Assembly (NCBI RefSeq): GCF_019091455.1
Contig: NZ_JAGXJN010000006.1
Location: forward strand, 1 to 64,000
Length of the DNA stretch: 64,000 nucleotides
Direction: 5' to 3'
Origin: Chitinophaga sp. GbtcB8
GTDB taxonomy: Bacteria; Bacteroidota; Bacteroidia; Chitinophagales; Chitinophagaceae
In this document: positions 1 through 9,111 of the stretch, one piece after another
How the letters are laid out: every line of letters starts with the position of its first letter
Position numbering within the stretch: the stretch's first letter is position 1
Translations under genes and position numbers: made by a program
The notes under the pieces: model-generated
What the model was told of the DNA's origin: nothing
What the model saw: the letters and a program-made list of their open reading frames with translations, nothing else
Databases searched by the model: none

Positions 1-2
1 TG

Positions 3-1817
3 GCCAACTGGATCATGAAGGTAAAACATCATAAAGGCCCGGATGGCAAGCCGCTTACAGAGCAGGAAGAATTTGAAGCTTCCGGCCCGCATGCAGGTGA
101 AAGCACCTGGGACCAGAAGAAAGCGCTGGTAGAACATCCCGGTGGCCATAACAACGGAAAGCTGAGCCGCTTTGATAAGCTGCGTAACCGGTATTTACGT
201 TTTATTGACAGGATGATGCCTTACCGCAAACCCATTGTAACCGCTTACCTGCTGATAGTTTCGGGTATCGTATACCTGCTTATTACCAACATTGGGCGTG
301 ATGTGTTGCCAAAGGTGAATGGCTCCCAGTTCCAGGTACGTATGCGCGCGCCGGATGGTACCCGTATTGAAGAAACAGAGAAGAAGACCATACAGCTTAC
401 CAATGCGGTGAATGATATAGTAGGGAAGGAGAACGTGTCCATTACCTCTGCCTTTGTGGGCCTGCACCCGCAGCTGTTTTCCACAGCGCCCATCTTTTTA
501 TGGATGGCAGGCCCGCATGAAGCGGTATTGCAGGTAGCGTTAAGCGGGCATTATAAAACCGACCTGGATGGGCTGAAAGATAAGATCCGGGACCGCATGC
601 ACAGCATAGACCCGCAGGTACAGCTTTCTTTTGAGCCGATAGAATTAACGGATAAAATATTGAGCCAGGGATCGCCCACCCCTATAGAAGTACGTTTTGC
701 CGGCCGTAATAAAAAGCTGAATGAGCAGTATGCGGCAAAGATGATAGAGAAATTAAAACAGATCCCTTACCTGCGCGATGTGCAGCTGGGCCAGTCTATC
801 CACTACCCGGCCATGAACATTAACATTGACAGGATACGTGCTGCGCAGCTGGGAGTGGACCTGAATGATGTAACCCGTTCCCTGATAGCCAGCACCTCCT
901 CATCCCGTTTAACGGAAAAGAATATCTGGGTAGATGAGCGTGCCGGCCTGAGTTATAACGTACAGGTGCAGGTGCCGGAAAACCAGATCACCAGCCGGAA
1001 TGATATAGGTGAAATTCCGCTGTTGCGCAACGCGGCGCGCCCCATCCTGAGCGATGTGGCTACCATTACGCCGGACCGTACCTACGGTGAAAATGATAAC
1101 CTGGGATCCTTACCGATATTAACGGTAACGGCTAACCTGAGTGATAAAGATCTTGGAGATGCTTCTGATGATGTGCGTAAGGCCATTGCCTCCCTGGGTG
1201 ACTTACCCCGCGGGTTAAACGTGGAGCTGATAGGTTTAAGCAGCACGTTAACGGATACACTGGATAGTTTGCAAAGCGGTTTGATAGTAGCCATTGTGGT
1301 AATATTCCTGATGCTGGCAGCTAACTTCCAGTCTTTCAAAGTATCTGCCATTGTACTGGCTACGGTGCCGGCCGTGCTGTTAGGCTCCCTGTCCCTGCTG
1401 ATGCTGGCCGGATCTACGCTGAACCTGCAGTCTTACATGGGGATGATCATGTCTGTAGGGGTATCTATAACCAACGCGGGATTATTGAACACCAATGCGG
1501 AGCAGATCCGCGTACACAACGGGGATGCGCTAACATCTGCCAAAGAGGCTGCTGCCCTGCGTTTGCGTCCCATCCTGATGACCGCCCTGGCAATGGTGGC
1601 AGGTATGATACCTATGGCCAGCGGCCTGGGTGAAGCCGGCGACCAGTCGTCACCTTTGGGCCGTGCGGTAATTGGCGGGCTGATAGCCTCCACCTTTGCG
1701 GCGCTGTTTATTTTGCCTTTGGCATTTGCATGGGGACAGGGCAGAACCACTACCCAAAGCGTATCCCTGGATCCGGAAGATGCGGACAGCATTCACTTTA
1801 TACCTGTAAAAGCATAA
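3..1817 (+). CDS. RND-family efflux permease, C-terminal part (5' end outside window)
   Basis: The reading frame is open at the window edge: codons before the first ATG (position 15) continue in frame, so about 600 residues of a protein normally near 1,030-1,060 aa are visible. The visible part contains the second periplasmic porter/docking region and the last transmembrane block. Hydrophobic helices appear around residues 75-95 and from about 420 to 575, with the RND-type stretches MSVGVSITNAGLLN and LRLRPILMTALAMVAGMIPMA. Members are inner-membrane proton-driven exporters that work with a periplasmic adaptor and an outer-membrane channel. The adaptor gene follows on the same strand; no TolC-like gene is visible and it may lie upstream. 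The substrate (drug or metal) cannot be read from this fragment. The proton-relay residues of the first half are off the window. Confidence 0.93.
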   Translation, partial: ANWIMKVKHHKGPDGKPLTEQEEFEASGPHAGESTWDQKKALVEHPGGHNNGKLSRFDKLRNRYLRFIDRMMPYRKPIVTAYLLIVSGIVYLLITNIGRDVLPKVNGSQFQVRMRAPDGTRIEETEKKTIQLTNAVNDIVGKENVSITSAFVGLHPQLFSTAPIFLWMAGPHEAVLQVALSGHYKTDLDGLKDKIRDRMHSIDPQVQLSFEPIELTDKILSQGSPTPIEVRFAGRNKKLNEQYAAKMIEKLKQIPYLRDVQLGQSIHYPAMNINIDRIRAAQLGVDLNDVTRSLIASTSSSRLTEKNIWVDERAGLSYNVQVQVPENQITSRNDIGEIPLLRNAARPILSDVATITPDRTYGENDNLGSLPILTVTANLSDKDLGDASDDVRKAIASLGDLPRGLNVELIGLSSTLTDTLDSLQSGLIVAIVVIFLMLAANFQSFKVSAIVLATVPAVLLGSLSLLMLAGSTLNLQSYMGMIMSVGVSITNAGLLNTNAEQIRVHNGDALTSAKEAAALRLRPILMTALAMVAGMIPMASGLGEAGDQSSPLGRAVIGGLIASTFAALFILPLAFAWGQGRTTTQSVSLDPEDADSIHFIPVKA

Positions 1818-1941
1818 AATTATGAGCGAGAATATAAAAGCGAATAAAATTCATTTTATGAAACGAAGCATGATAAACATTTCTCACACAGGGACATGGA
1901 TATGCGGAGTTCCATCCGGCCAGATTAAAAAGACAAAAAAT

Positions 1942-3081
1942 ATGCGGATGAAACGAATATCAAAAAGCGCCCTGCTGCTTTTGCCAGTAGCGGTACTGGC
2001 GGTGATCCTGCAGAGCTGCGGTTCTTCACAGGCAGAGAATGAGAAACCGAAGGAAACAGCTGCCGCTGCACCGGCGCTGGAAGCCTTTAACCTGCAAAAA
2101 GGGGAGCTGTCATCCTCCATTCAGATACCCGGTGAGCTGGTTGCTTTTCAGCGTGTGGATCTGTATGCCAAAGTAAGCAGCTTTGTGAAAAAGCTGTATG
2201 TGGATGTAGGTAGTGAAGTAAGCACAGGGCAGCTGCTGGTAACCATGGAAGCACCGGAAGTGAACTCCCAGCTGTCTGGCGCAGAATCCCGCCTGAAATC
2301 ACAGGAAGCAGTTTACCTGTCCAGCAAAGCTACTTATGACCGTTTGCTGGAAACCAGCAAAACGCCGGGCACTGTTTCGCAGAACGACCTGGATATTGCT
2401 TTTGCCAAACAAAAGTCAGACCTGGCGCAGCTGGATGCGGCTAAAGCATCTTATAACGAAGTAGGGGCTAACCGTAATTACCTGGAGATCCGCGCTCCCT
2501 TCAGTGGTGTTATCAGCCGCAGGAATGTGAGCGCCGGTGCGTATGTAGGCCCGGCCGGCAAGGGTTCAGACCTGCCGATCTTTACCCTGCAGGAGCAAAA
2601 GAAATTACGTTTAGTGGTAAGCGTGCCTGAAGCATATATTGGTTACCTGGGTAATAAGAGTGAGGTGGATTTTACCGCTAAGTCCTTACCTAATCAAAAG
2701 TTCAAAGCTAAGATAACCCGTTTGTCCGGCGTGCTGGATGAGCGCCTGCGTGCACAAAGCATAGAAATGGATGTAGAGAATAAGGAAAAGAAGCTGCTGC
2801 CCGGTATGGTGGCAGAAGTATCTATTCCCTTAACCAGTGAGGATGCCGCTGCTTTTGTGGTGCCTTCCAGCGCAGTGCTGAATTCAACACAAGGTGTGTA
2901 CGTAATAAAAGTAGCTGGCAATAAAGCTGACTGGGTGCCGGTAAAAACCGGCCGCCGCGTGGATAACAGAACGGAGATCTTTGGCGACTTAGCCCTGAAC
3001 GATGTGATTGTAAAAACCGCCAGCGAGGAAGTAAGAGATAGCTCGGCATTAAAGAATGTAAAAGTTATAGCAGAAAAATAG
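1942..3081 (+). CDS. RND efflux periplasmic adaptor (membrane fusion protein), lipoprotein
   Basis: The partner of the upstream permease bridges the inner-membrane pump and the outer-membrane channel. I place the start at 1942 because MRMKRISKSALLLLPVAVLA followed by LQSC is a clear lipoprotein signal with its lipobox. An in-frame ATG at 1822 would prefix 40 residues unlike a signal peptide, and 1948 is an equally possible start. The mature protein shows the family order: a lipoyl/barrel-sandwich half (VDLYAKVSSFVKKLYVDVGS, then VTMEAPEV), an alpha-hairpin, the second lipoyl half (YLEIRAPFSGVISRRNVSAG), a beta-barrel and a membrane-proximal domain (VPSSAVLNSTQGVYVIKV). Length (379 aa) is normal. 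The permease-before-adaptor order is less common than the reverse. A strong terminator follows. Confidence 0.92.
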   Translation: MRMKRISKSALLLLPVAVLAVILQSCGSSQAENEKPKETAAAAPALEAFNLQKGELSSSIQIPGELVAFQRVDLYAKVSSFVKKLYVDVGSEVSTGQLLVTMEAPEVNSQLSGAESRLKSQEAVYLSSKATYDRLLETSKTPGTVSQNDLDIAFAKQKSDLAQLDAAKASYNEVGANRNYLEIRAPFSGVISRRNVSAGAYVGPAGKGSDLPIFTLQEQKKLRLVVSVPEAYIGYLGNKSEVDFTAKSLPNQKFKAKITRLSGVLDERLRAQSIEMDVENKEKKLLPGMVAEVSIPLTSEDAAAFVVPSSAVLNSTQGVYVIKVAGNKADWVPVKTGRRVDNRTEIFGDLALNDVIVKTASEEVRDSSALKNVKVIAEK

Positions 3082-3108
3082 CATACGGGAACCATGCAAT
3101 CAGGAAAG

Positions 3109-3141
3109 AACCTGCCGGGCCTCAACCCCTGGCGGGTTTTT
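3109..3141 (+). terminator. Intrinsic terminator of the efflux operon
   Basis: An 11-bp stem (AACCTGCCGGG pairing with CCTGGCGGGTT, two G-U pairs) with an 8-nt loop is followed by a run of T. It lies 27 nt after the adaptor stop codon. Confidence 0.8.
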
Positions 3142-3549
3142 CATGTAAGGCCACCAGGCATTAAAATGGTAAAGTAATAGCCTTTTTCATTTAGGAGCAT
3201 TTCGGCTCTCCAAAGCCCGATTAAATAGCCGGGTATGATCATGAACAAACGGATAGGATGTAGAGCGTACTGTTCTGATATTACCATCCACCGGTTATAT
3301 TCAAACTAATCATTTGCTGTTGCCCGCTACTCAGGCCGCAGTGGTTTTTATTGAACGGGATGTGAATTATTTTGCCTAAATTGGTACGGTTGCATACACC
3401 GGGCAGTCTTTGCTTTTACTCTCTCTTGCTACTGCAACAATGATCAATAGCCAATTTTTTGCTGACGGATCTGTAGAAAGTTGTTTATTCCTACATTAGT
3501 TATATTGTACCGGGATCCGCAGTTGTGTATGCCTCCTTAATTTCCAAGC
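3142..3549. other. Intergenic spacer before the CheB/CheR kinase
   Basis: About 400 bp without a credible gene. I see no consensus Bacteroidota promoter, repeat or structured RNA here; the kinase promoter probably lies in it but cannot be pinned down by eye. Confidence 0.5.
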
Positions 3550-6500
3550 ATGAAAAGTCACAGTGATCAGGGTCAACATTTTATTATTGCCATAGGCGCT
3601 TCTGCCGGTGGTATTGAAGAGCTGCATTCTTTTTTTGATCATACTCTTCAGGACCACGCATCCTATATAATTATACAGCACCTTTCCCCGGATTATAAAA
3701 GCCGGATGGTGGAAATATTATCGAAACACAGCGTGTTAAAGGTAAGCGAGGCAACCAACGAAATGCTGGTGGAGCCGAACGAGGTATACCTGATCCCCAG
3801 CCAGCAGTATATGACCATCTATAACGGACGCCTGCTGCTGCGCAATAAGGAAAAGTCCGGTTTGCCGCATAAAACGATCAATACATTCTTCAATGCATTG
3901 GCTGTTGACTGCGGCCGCAAGGCCATTGCCATTGTTTTATCCGGCACCGGTGATGACGGCAGTGAAGGGATTATGAATATTAAAAAGGCCGGCGGCCTGG
4001 TAATGGTACAGGACCCTGCTGCTGCGCAATACAGCAGTATGCCTATGAACGCCATCGCTACTGGGGCGGTAGACCATGTTCTTTTACCGGAAGATATGCC
4101 GCCTGTGATAACGCAGTATATCAATAACAACGGGCATGATGCTACTTCTGTCGCTAAAAGCATACTGGAAGAAAAAAGTGTGCTGGCGGTTATTAACCTG
4201 ATAAGGGAAAGATTACCATTCGATTTTTCAGATTATAAGCCTACCACCATATTGCGGCGTATTAAACGGCGGATGACCTATCATAATTTTGAGCAGGCGG
4301 ATGATTACTACCACTATTTGCAGGCACACTCCGATGAGGTTGAAACGCTGGCCAAAAGTTTTATGATCAGTGTTTCCGCTTTCTTCAGAAATGCAGAGGC
4401 ATTTGATATTATTGAAAGCGCCGTGCTGCCTGAGATCATCAAGGCTAAAAATGATCAGGATGAAATAAAGATATGGGTAGTTGGATGCGCTACCGGCGAG
4501 GAGGCGTATTCACTGGCCATTCTGCTTTATGAACAGCTGGCCGCTGCCCATAAAACAATTAATGTAAAGGTATTTGCTACCGACATCGATAAAGGATCGC
4601 TGGACTATGCCGGCAAAGGCATATATGCTGAACATATTGCCAATGAAATATCGCCGGAAAGACTGAAACAGTATTTTATAAAAGAGGGTAATACCTACCG
4701 TGTTAAACAGCACATCCGCAAAATGCTGATCTTTGCGCAACATAATGTAGTAAAGAATCCGCCCTATTGCAATATGGACCTGATCAGCTGCCGGAACCTG
4801 CTCATTTACATGAATATAACCCTGCAAGCCAAAGCATTGTCCATGCTGCATTTTGGCATGCGGCAGAACGGTTTTCTGTTCCTGGGCTCCAGTGAAAACC
4901 CCGGTATGCTGATGCCTCACCTTGACGAGATCAGTAAAAAATGGAAAATATACCGCAACCAGGCATCCTCTAAGCTGGTGCGGTTTGATATGTTTACTCC
5001 TTCCCTGGTGCCTAACCCGCAGACAGCATTGCTTACGCAGTCTAAAAAAACCGGCAGAACAGATAAAAAAAACAACCTGATGGAAGAAATAACCGAAATC
5101 CTGATGGAAGAGGGCAACTGTGCAGGTATTTGTGTAGATCAGGATAATACTGTTGTAAGATCTTTTGGGAAGGTCAACAATTTCCTACTGCAAAAGATCT
5201 TCAACTTTAACCTGATGGAGCTGTTGCCCAAATTGCTGGCCGTAGCCTTTATTTCCGCTTCCCGTACAGCCTGGAAGCAAAATGAGCCGGTAACGGTAAC
5301 GGGTATACCCATCCCGGATCATACGCATGCAAAAGTGGTGACCATGAAAATAAGGCCCCTGAGCACCGGGGAAACCGGGGTACAGCTGCTGTTAGTGCTT
5401 TTTAAAGAAGAAGCGGCGGTAGCAGAAGGCCCGGCGGCATTGGCGTTTGATCAGCAATTATACCTGGACTCCGGTGTAATAAGCCTGGAAGAGGAGCTGC
5501 AGGAAACCAAGTCCCGGCTGCAGGAGTCACTGGAAAAACTGGAAGCCTCCAATGAAAATATGCAGTCCTTTAATGAGGAGCTGCTATCGGCCAATGAAGA
5601 AATGCAAAGCGCCAATGAGGAAATGCAATCTGTAAATGAAGAGCTACAAACCATTAACGCGGATTACCAGCTGAAGATCAAAGAGCTGATCGTGCTGAAT
5701 GATGATATGGACAATTATTTCCGCAGTAACCTGAACGGGCAGCTGTTTGTGGATAAAGACCTGCTGCTGAAGAAATTTTCCCCGGCTGCCGTCCATCACA
5801 TTAATCTGCGGGAAAGTGATATTGGCCGGCCTATCCATAATATTACCAATAATATCAGGAGCAGCACTATGGAGCCGGATATAAAGGCGGTGATCAGTAC
5901 CGGGCAGCCCCTGTCAAGAGAAGTGGAAGCGGAGAACGGCCACTGGTACCAGATGATGATCATGCCTTACATCCGGCAGTCTGATAATCAGCAGGACGGC
6001 GCTATTATTTCCTTTAATGAAATAACGGAGCTGAAAAAAGCCCAGTCGGACCTGAACCGTACCAACCAGAGCCTGAAACGCATCAATGAAGACCTGGACA
6101 ATTTTGTGCACTCCGCCTCCCATGATCTGCTGGGGCCTTTAACCAGCATAGAAGGGCTGATGAAATTGCTGAATGAAAAGCTGGACATGCAGGACCCCGA
6201 CGTGAATTTATATGCCAGCATGATACAAACGTCTATTATCAATTTTAAGGAGAACCTGCGGGAGCTGGCAGAAATAGGTAAGGTAGAAAGCGAAATGCTG
6301 AAAGACGCAAAGATGGTGAACATAGCAGAAGTGCTGGAAGAAGTACTTTTCAGCATCCAGGATAAAATAGCGGCTGCGGGGGCTACCATTTTTAAAGACC
6401 TGAAGGAAAAGCAACTGCTTTTCTCAAAAAAGAACCTGCGCAGCATCCTGTATAACCTGATCAGTAATGCGGTAAAATTCGCGGCTTCTGGCCGTACTCT

Positions 6501-6765
6501 GCAGCTGCATATCAGCAGCTACCCGGAAAATGGCTACCTGGTGCTACAGGTAAAGGATAATGGGATCGGAATAGAAAAAAGTAAGCTGTATAACGTTTTT
6601 AACATTTATAAGCGCCTGCATCATGACATAGATGGTACCGGCATTGGGTTATACCTGGTGAAAAAGATTGTAGATGCTACAGGTGGGATGACCAAAGTGG
6701 AGAGCGAAGTGGGGAGGGGCAGCACCTTCAGCATTTATTTTAAGCGCGATCAGGCTTTGAATTAG
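3550..6765 (+). CDS. CheB-CheR-PAS-histidine kinase hybrid sensor
   Basis: A cytoplasmic signalling protein of 1,071 aa with no membrane segment. Residues ~10-190 are a CheB methylesterase domain with catalytic triad candidates Ser18 (GASAGG), His44 (QHL) and Asp136 (GTGDDG). Residues ~215-480 are a CheR-type SAM methyltransferase (VVGCATGEEAYSLA; NPPYCNMDLISCRNLLIYM). Residues ~640-725 form a long coiled coil of SANEEMQS-type repeats, followed by a PAS-like domain. The C-terminus is a HisKA/HATPase kinase with phospho-acceptor His858 (SASHDLLGPLTS), an N box (NLISNAVKF) and G boxes (DNGIGI, GTGIGLYLV). No receiver domain is attached, so it must phosphorylate a separate response regulator; two stand-alone receivers lie at 31-32 kb. 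Such fusions are common in Bacteroidota and are not evidence of flagellar chemotaxis. Confidence 0.93.
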   Translation: MKSHSDQGQHFIIAIGASAGGIEELHSFFDHTLQDHASYIIIQHLSPDYKSRMVEILSKHSVLKVSEATNEMLVEPNEVYLIPSQQYMTIYNGRLLLRNKEKSGLPHKTINTFFNALAVDCGRKAIAIVLSGTGDDGSEGIMNIKKAGGLVMVQDPAAAQYSSMPMNAIATGAVDHVLLPEDMPPVITQYINNNGHDATSVAKSILEEKSVLAVINLIRERLPFDFSDYKPTTILRRIKRRMTYHNFEQADDYYHYLQAHSDEVETLAKSFMISVSAFFRNAEAFDIIESAVLPEIIKAKNDQDEIKIWVVGCATGEEAYSLAILLYEQLAAAHKTINVKVFATDIDKGSLDYAGKGIYAEHIANEISPERLKQYFIKEGNTYRVKQHIRKMLIFAQHNVVKNPPYCNMDLISCRNLLIYMNITLQAKALSMLHFGMRQNGFLFLGSSENPGMLMPHLDEISKKWKIYRNQASSKLVRFDMFTPSLVPNPQTALLTQSKKTGRTDKKNNLMEEITEILMEEGNCAGICVDQDNTVVRSFGKVNNFLLQKIFNFNLMELLPKLLAVAFISASRTAWKQNEPVTVTGIPIPDHTHAKVVTMKIRPLSTGETGVQLLLVLFKEEAAVAEGPAALAFDQQLYLDSGVISLEEELQETKSRLQESLEKLEASNENMQSFNEELLSANEEMQSANEEMQSVNEELQTINADYQLKIKELIVLNDDMDNYFRSNLNGQLFVDKDLLLKKFSPAAVHHINLRESDIGRPIHNITNNIRSSTMEPDIKAVISTGQPLSREVEAENGHWYQMMIMPYIRQSDNQQDGAIISFNEITELKKAQSDLNRTNQSLKRINEDLDNFVHSASHDLLGPLTSIEGLMKLLNEKLDMQDPDVNLYASMIQTSIINFKENLRELAEIGKVESEMLKDAKMVNIAEVLEEVLFSIQDKIAAAGATIFKDLKEKQLLFSKKNLRSILYNLISNAVKFAASGRTLQLHISSYPENGYLVLQVKDNGIGIEKSKLYNVFNIYKRLHHDIDGTGIGLYLVKKIVDATGGMTKVESEVGRGSTFSIYFKRDQALN

Positions 6766-6782
6766 TAAAAGCCCGCAGGCTT

Positions 6783-6866
6783 AAAATGTAAAGTAATAAA
6801 TGTAAGATCTTAAATGTAAAAGTGGAATGTCACGAATAATAACCACGGCATTCCACTTTTATATTT
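6783..6866. repeat. Intergenic palindromic repeat, copy R1
   Basis: Between two convergent genes. Units of AATGTAA type precede a hairpin whose 18-nt arms (6812-6829 and 6849-6866) differ at one base; the arm core is AAAAGTGGAATG / CATTCCACTTTT. The same core occurs in R2 and R3. It probably serves as a bidirectional terminator. Confidence 0.75.
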
Positions 6867-6874
6867 TAAATTCT

Positions 6875-7366
6875 TTATTCTGTTACCGTAAAAGTAGCTT
6901 CGTTCACTTTATTTAAGCCGCTCATGCCGCCGGCCTGGTATACCACTTTGTAGGCACCCGGTTTGGTAACAGCATATCCTTTCAGTATATCCACCGTTGT
7001 AGTTACACTATCATGCGCCGGCACTTTCATGTAGGCTGCAGGGGGCGGGGGCATGATCCGTTTAGCCATAACGCCCCTGTATTGCGCGTTTTCGCCGTTA
7101 GCATCTGTAATATCCAGGTAAGCCGCCATAAAGCCTCCTGAGCCTTCAAAAGGCGTATGCCATTTGCAGAATGTAAGCGCCTTGCCGGTATTGTTCTTAA
7201 CGGTAAAGGTTAACATAACCGGGCTGCCTGTTTTTACAGCGGCCGGTAAGGATAGTACAGTTTCCAGTTCGCCGGTGCCGGAAGCAGCAGTGGTGTGTTG
7301 CGAATGCTTACAGGCGCTAAAGCTAAAGAGCGACAGGCATGCTGCCGTGAAAATCAGGTTTTTCAT
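6875..7366 (-). CDS. Lipoprotein resembling the N-terminal domain of M35 (peptidyl-Lys/deuterolysin) peptidases
   Basis: A 163-aa protein starting at MKNLIFTAACLSLFSFSACK, a lipoprotein signal with a lipobox ending in Cys; longer upstream ATGs add a non-signal extension. The mature part reads as one beta-sandwich: VMLTFTVKNNTGKALTFCKW, HTPFEGSGGF, YRGVMAKRIMPPPPAAYMKV, then DSVTTTVDILKGYAV and PGAYKVVY. This order (W-x-TPxEG, Y-x-G-x-x-x-KR, Tyr-rich strand) is that of the propeptide-like N-terminal domain of M35 zinc peptidases, from memory of the family. The HExxH catalytic domain is absent, so it is not itself a peptidase. It may be a surface binding or inhibitory domain; function unknown. 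It is convergent with the kinase gene, separated by repeat R1. Confidence 0.7.
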   Translation of the reverse strand: MKNLIFTAACLSLFSFSACKHSQHTTAASGTGELETVLSLPAAVKTGSPVMLTFTVKNNTGKALTFCKWHTPFEGSGGFMAAYLDITDANGENAQYRGVMAKRIMPPPPAAYMKVPAHDSVTTTVDILKGYAVTKPGAYKVVYQAGGMSGLNKVNEATFTVTE

Positions 7367-7521
7367 TTGTTGTTGATTGTTTGCGGCCGCCAAATTAGTG
7401 AAATTATTCATAAACGCGGGCCCGCAGGTTTTAAATACAGGAGCGTACATGCAACTTTTGCGCCACAATAGCGACTATATAATGGTATAAATTCCTTATT
7501 TTAATTCTAAATGAACCTACT

Positions 7522-9111
7522 ATGAACAGGAGAAAATTCCTGCAAGCCGGCTCCCTCACCAGCCTGGGTGTAGCCGCGGCCAGCTTAAGCGGCTGGGCCA
7601 CTACCGCTGGTCCTGCATTTGCTTTGGAAGAAATAACCATTGCGCAGCTGCAGGAAAAAATGCAGCAGGGCCAGGCCACTTCCGTTTCCATTACACAGCT
7701 GTATATTAACCGCATTAAAACCATGGACCGCCAGGGCCCTAAGATCAATTCCGTAATTGAGCTGAACCCCGAAGCATTGTCTATTGCAGCTGCTTTGGAC
7801 AAAGAACGGAAGCAGGGCAGGGTAAGAGGCCCGCTGCATGGCATTCCCGTACTGGTAAAGGACAATATTAATACCGGCGACCAGATGATGACCACCGCGG
7901 GCGCACTGGCCCTTGCCGGTAATAAAGCAAAGGAAGATGCCTTTATTATCAAACAATTACGTTTAGCCGGGGCCGTGTTATTAGGTAAAACAAACCTGAG
8001 CGAGTGGGCTAACTTCCGCTCAGAAAACTCAACCAGCGCGTGGAGCAGCCGTGGCGGGCAAACCAAATGCCCTTACATCCTGGACCGCAATCCTTCCGGT
8101 TCCAGCTCCGGCTCAGGCGCTGCTACAGCGGCCAACTTGTGCGCCATCAGCATAGGTACGGAAACAGATGGCTCTATTGTAGCACCAGCATCTATTAACG
8201 GCCTGGTAGGCATTAAACCTACGGTGGGTTTATGGAGCCGCTCCGGCATTATTCCTATTTCTGCCACACAGGATACGGCCGGCCCTATGGCCCGCAGCGT
8301 GCAGGATGCCGCTATTTTACTGGGCGCCCTTACCGGTGTGGATGCGGCAGATGGCGTAACCAAAGAAAGCGATGGCAAATACCTGAAAGACTATACGAAG
8401 TTTCTGGATAAGAATGGATTAAAAGGTAAACGTATTGGTATAGAAAAATCGCATTACAAAGTTTACCCTGGCCTGCTGGGCCTTTTAAAAGAGGCTATCA
8501 GCATACTGGAAGCGCAAGGCGCTACAGTAGTGGAGGTGGACCTGTTCAAGGCCCTGGAGCCTATTGAACGCCGGGCTGAGTTCCAGGTATTGCTGTATGA
8601 GTTTAAGGATGGTGTGAACCGTTATCTGGCCGGTACAGATCTGAAAGTGCGTACGCTGGAGGATGTAATTGCCTTTAATAATGCCAATGAATCCAGGGCC
8701 ATGCCCTTCTTTAAGCAGGAAACCCTGATCAAGGCCAACGGCAAAGGAGATCTTAACAGTAAAGAATATACGGAATCAAAAGAAAAAACGCTTAGCTCCC
8801 GCAAGATCATTGCTGACCTGATGGCGGAACATAAGCTGGATGCTTTGTCCGGCATTACAAATGGCCTGGCCTGCTGTATTGACCTGGTGAATGGCGATTA
8901 TGATAACGGGCCTTCCTTATCCACGCCCGCTGCTATTTCAGGCTTTCCGCATATTACAGTGCCTATGGGTTTGGTGCATGGGCTGCCGGCCGGTTTTTCC
9001 TTTTTTGCAACTGCCTACCAGGAACCGCAGCTGATAGCAATGGCCTATGCATATGAGCAGGCATCGCACAAGCGGCAGGCGCCCACATTTAAAAAAGACC
9101 TGTTAGGGTAA
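7522..9111 (+). CDS. Amidase signature family enzyme, Tat-exported
   Basis: A 529-aa amidase signature hydrolase that cleaves C-N amide bonds. The N-terminus has a twin-arginine motif (NRRKFLQ) and a hydrophobic stretch ending AGPAFA, so export in folded form is likely. The Ser-cisSer-Lys machinery is visible: Lys113 in PVLVKDN, the serine-rich GSSSGSG loop near residues 193-199, and nucleophile Ser218 in GTETDGS. The family includes GatA, but export and the lack of GatB/C neighbours argue against tRNA amidation; a secreted amidase acting on small amides or peptides is more likely. Its stop codon overlaps the end of the convergent PLP-enzyme gene by 9 bp. Confidence 0.9.
   Translation: MNRRKFLQAGSLTSLGVAAASLSGWATTAGPAFALEEITIAQLQEKMQQGQATSVSITQLYINRIKTMDRQGPKINSVIELNPEALSIAAALDKERKQGRVRGPLHGIPVLVKDNINTGDQMMTTAGALALAGNKAKEDAFIIKQLRLAGAVLLGKTNLSEWANFRSENSTSAWSSRGGQTKCPYILDRNPSGSSSGSGAATAANLCAISIGTETDGSIVAPASINGLVGIKPTVGLWSRSGIIPISATQDTAGPMARSVQDAAILLGALTGVDAADGVTKESDGKYLKDYTKFLDKNGLKGKRIGIEKSHYKVYPGLLGLLKEAISILEAQGATVVEVDLFKALEPIERRAEFQVLLYEFKDGVNRYLAGTDLKVRTLEDVIAFNNANESRAMPFFKQETLIKANGKGDLNSKEYTESKEKTLSSRKIIADLMAEHKLDALSGITNGLACCIDLVNGDYDNGPSLSTPAAISGFPHITVPMGLVHGLPAGFSFFATAYQEPQLIAMAYAYEQASHKRQAPTFKKDLLG

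Noticed and set aside
1822..1941. 40-residue N-terminal extension of the efflux adaptor
   Set aside because: It would place the lipoprotein signal in the middle of the protein; no homologous extension is expected.
5451..5654. Ser-rich frame on the minus strand inside the CheB/CheR kinase gene
   Set aside because: It is the antisense reading of the coiled-coil repeats (AATGAGGAA-type codons), not a gene.
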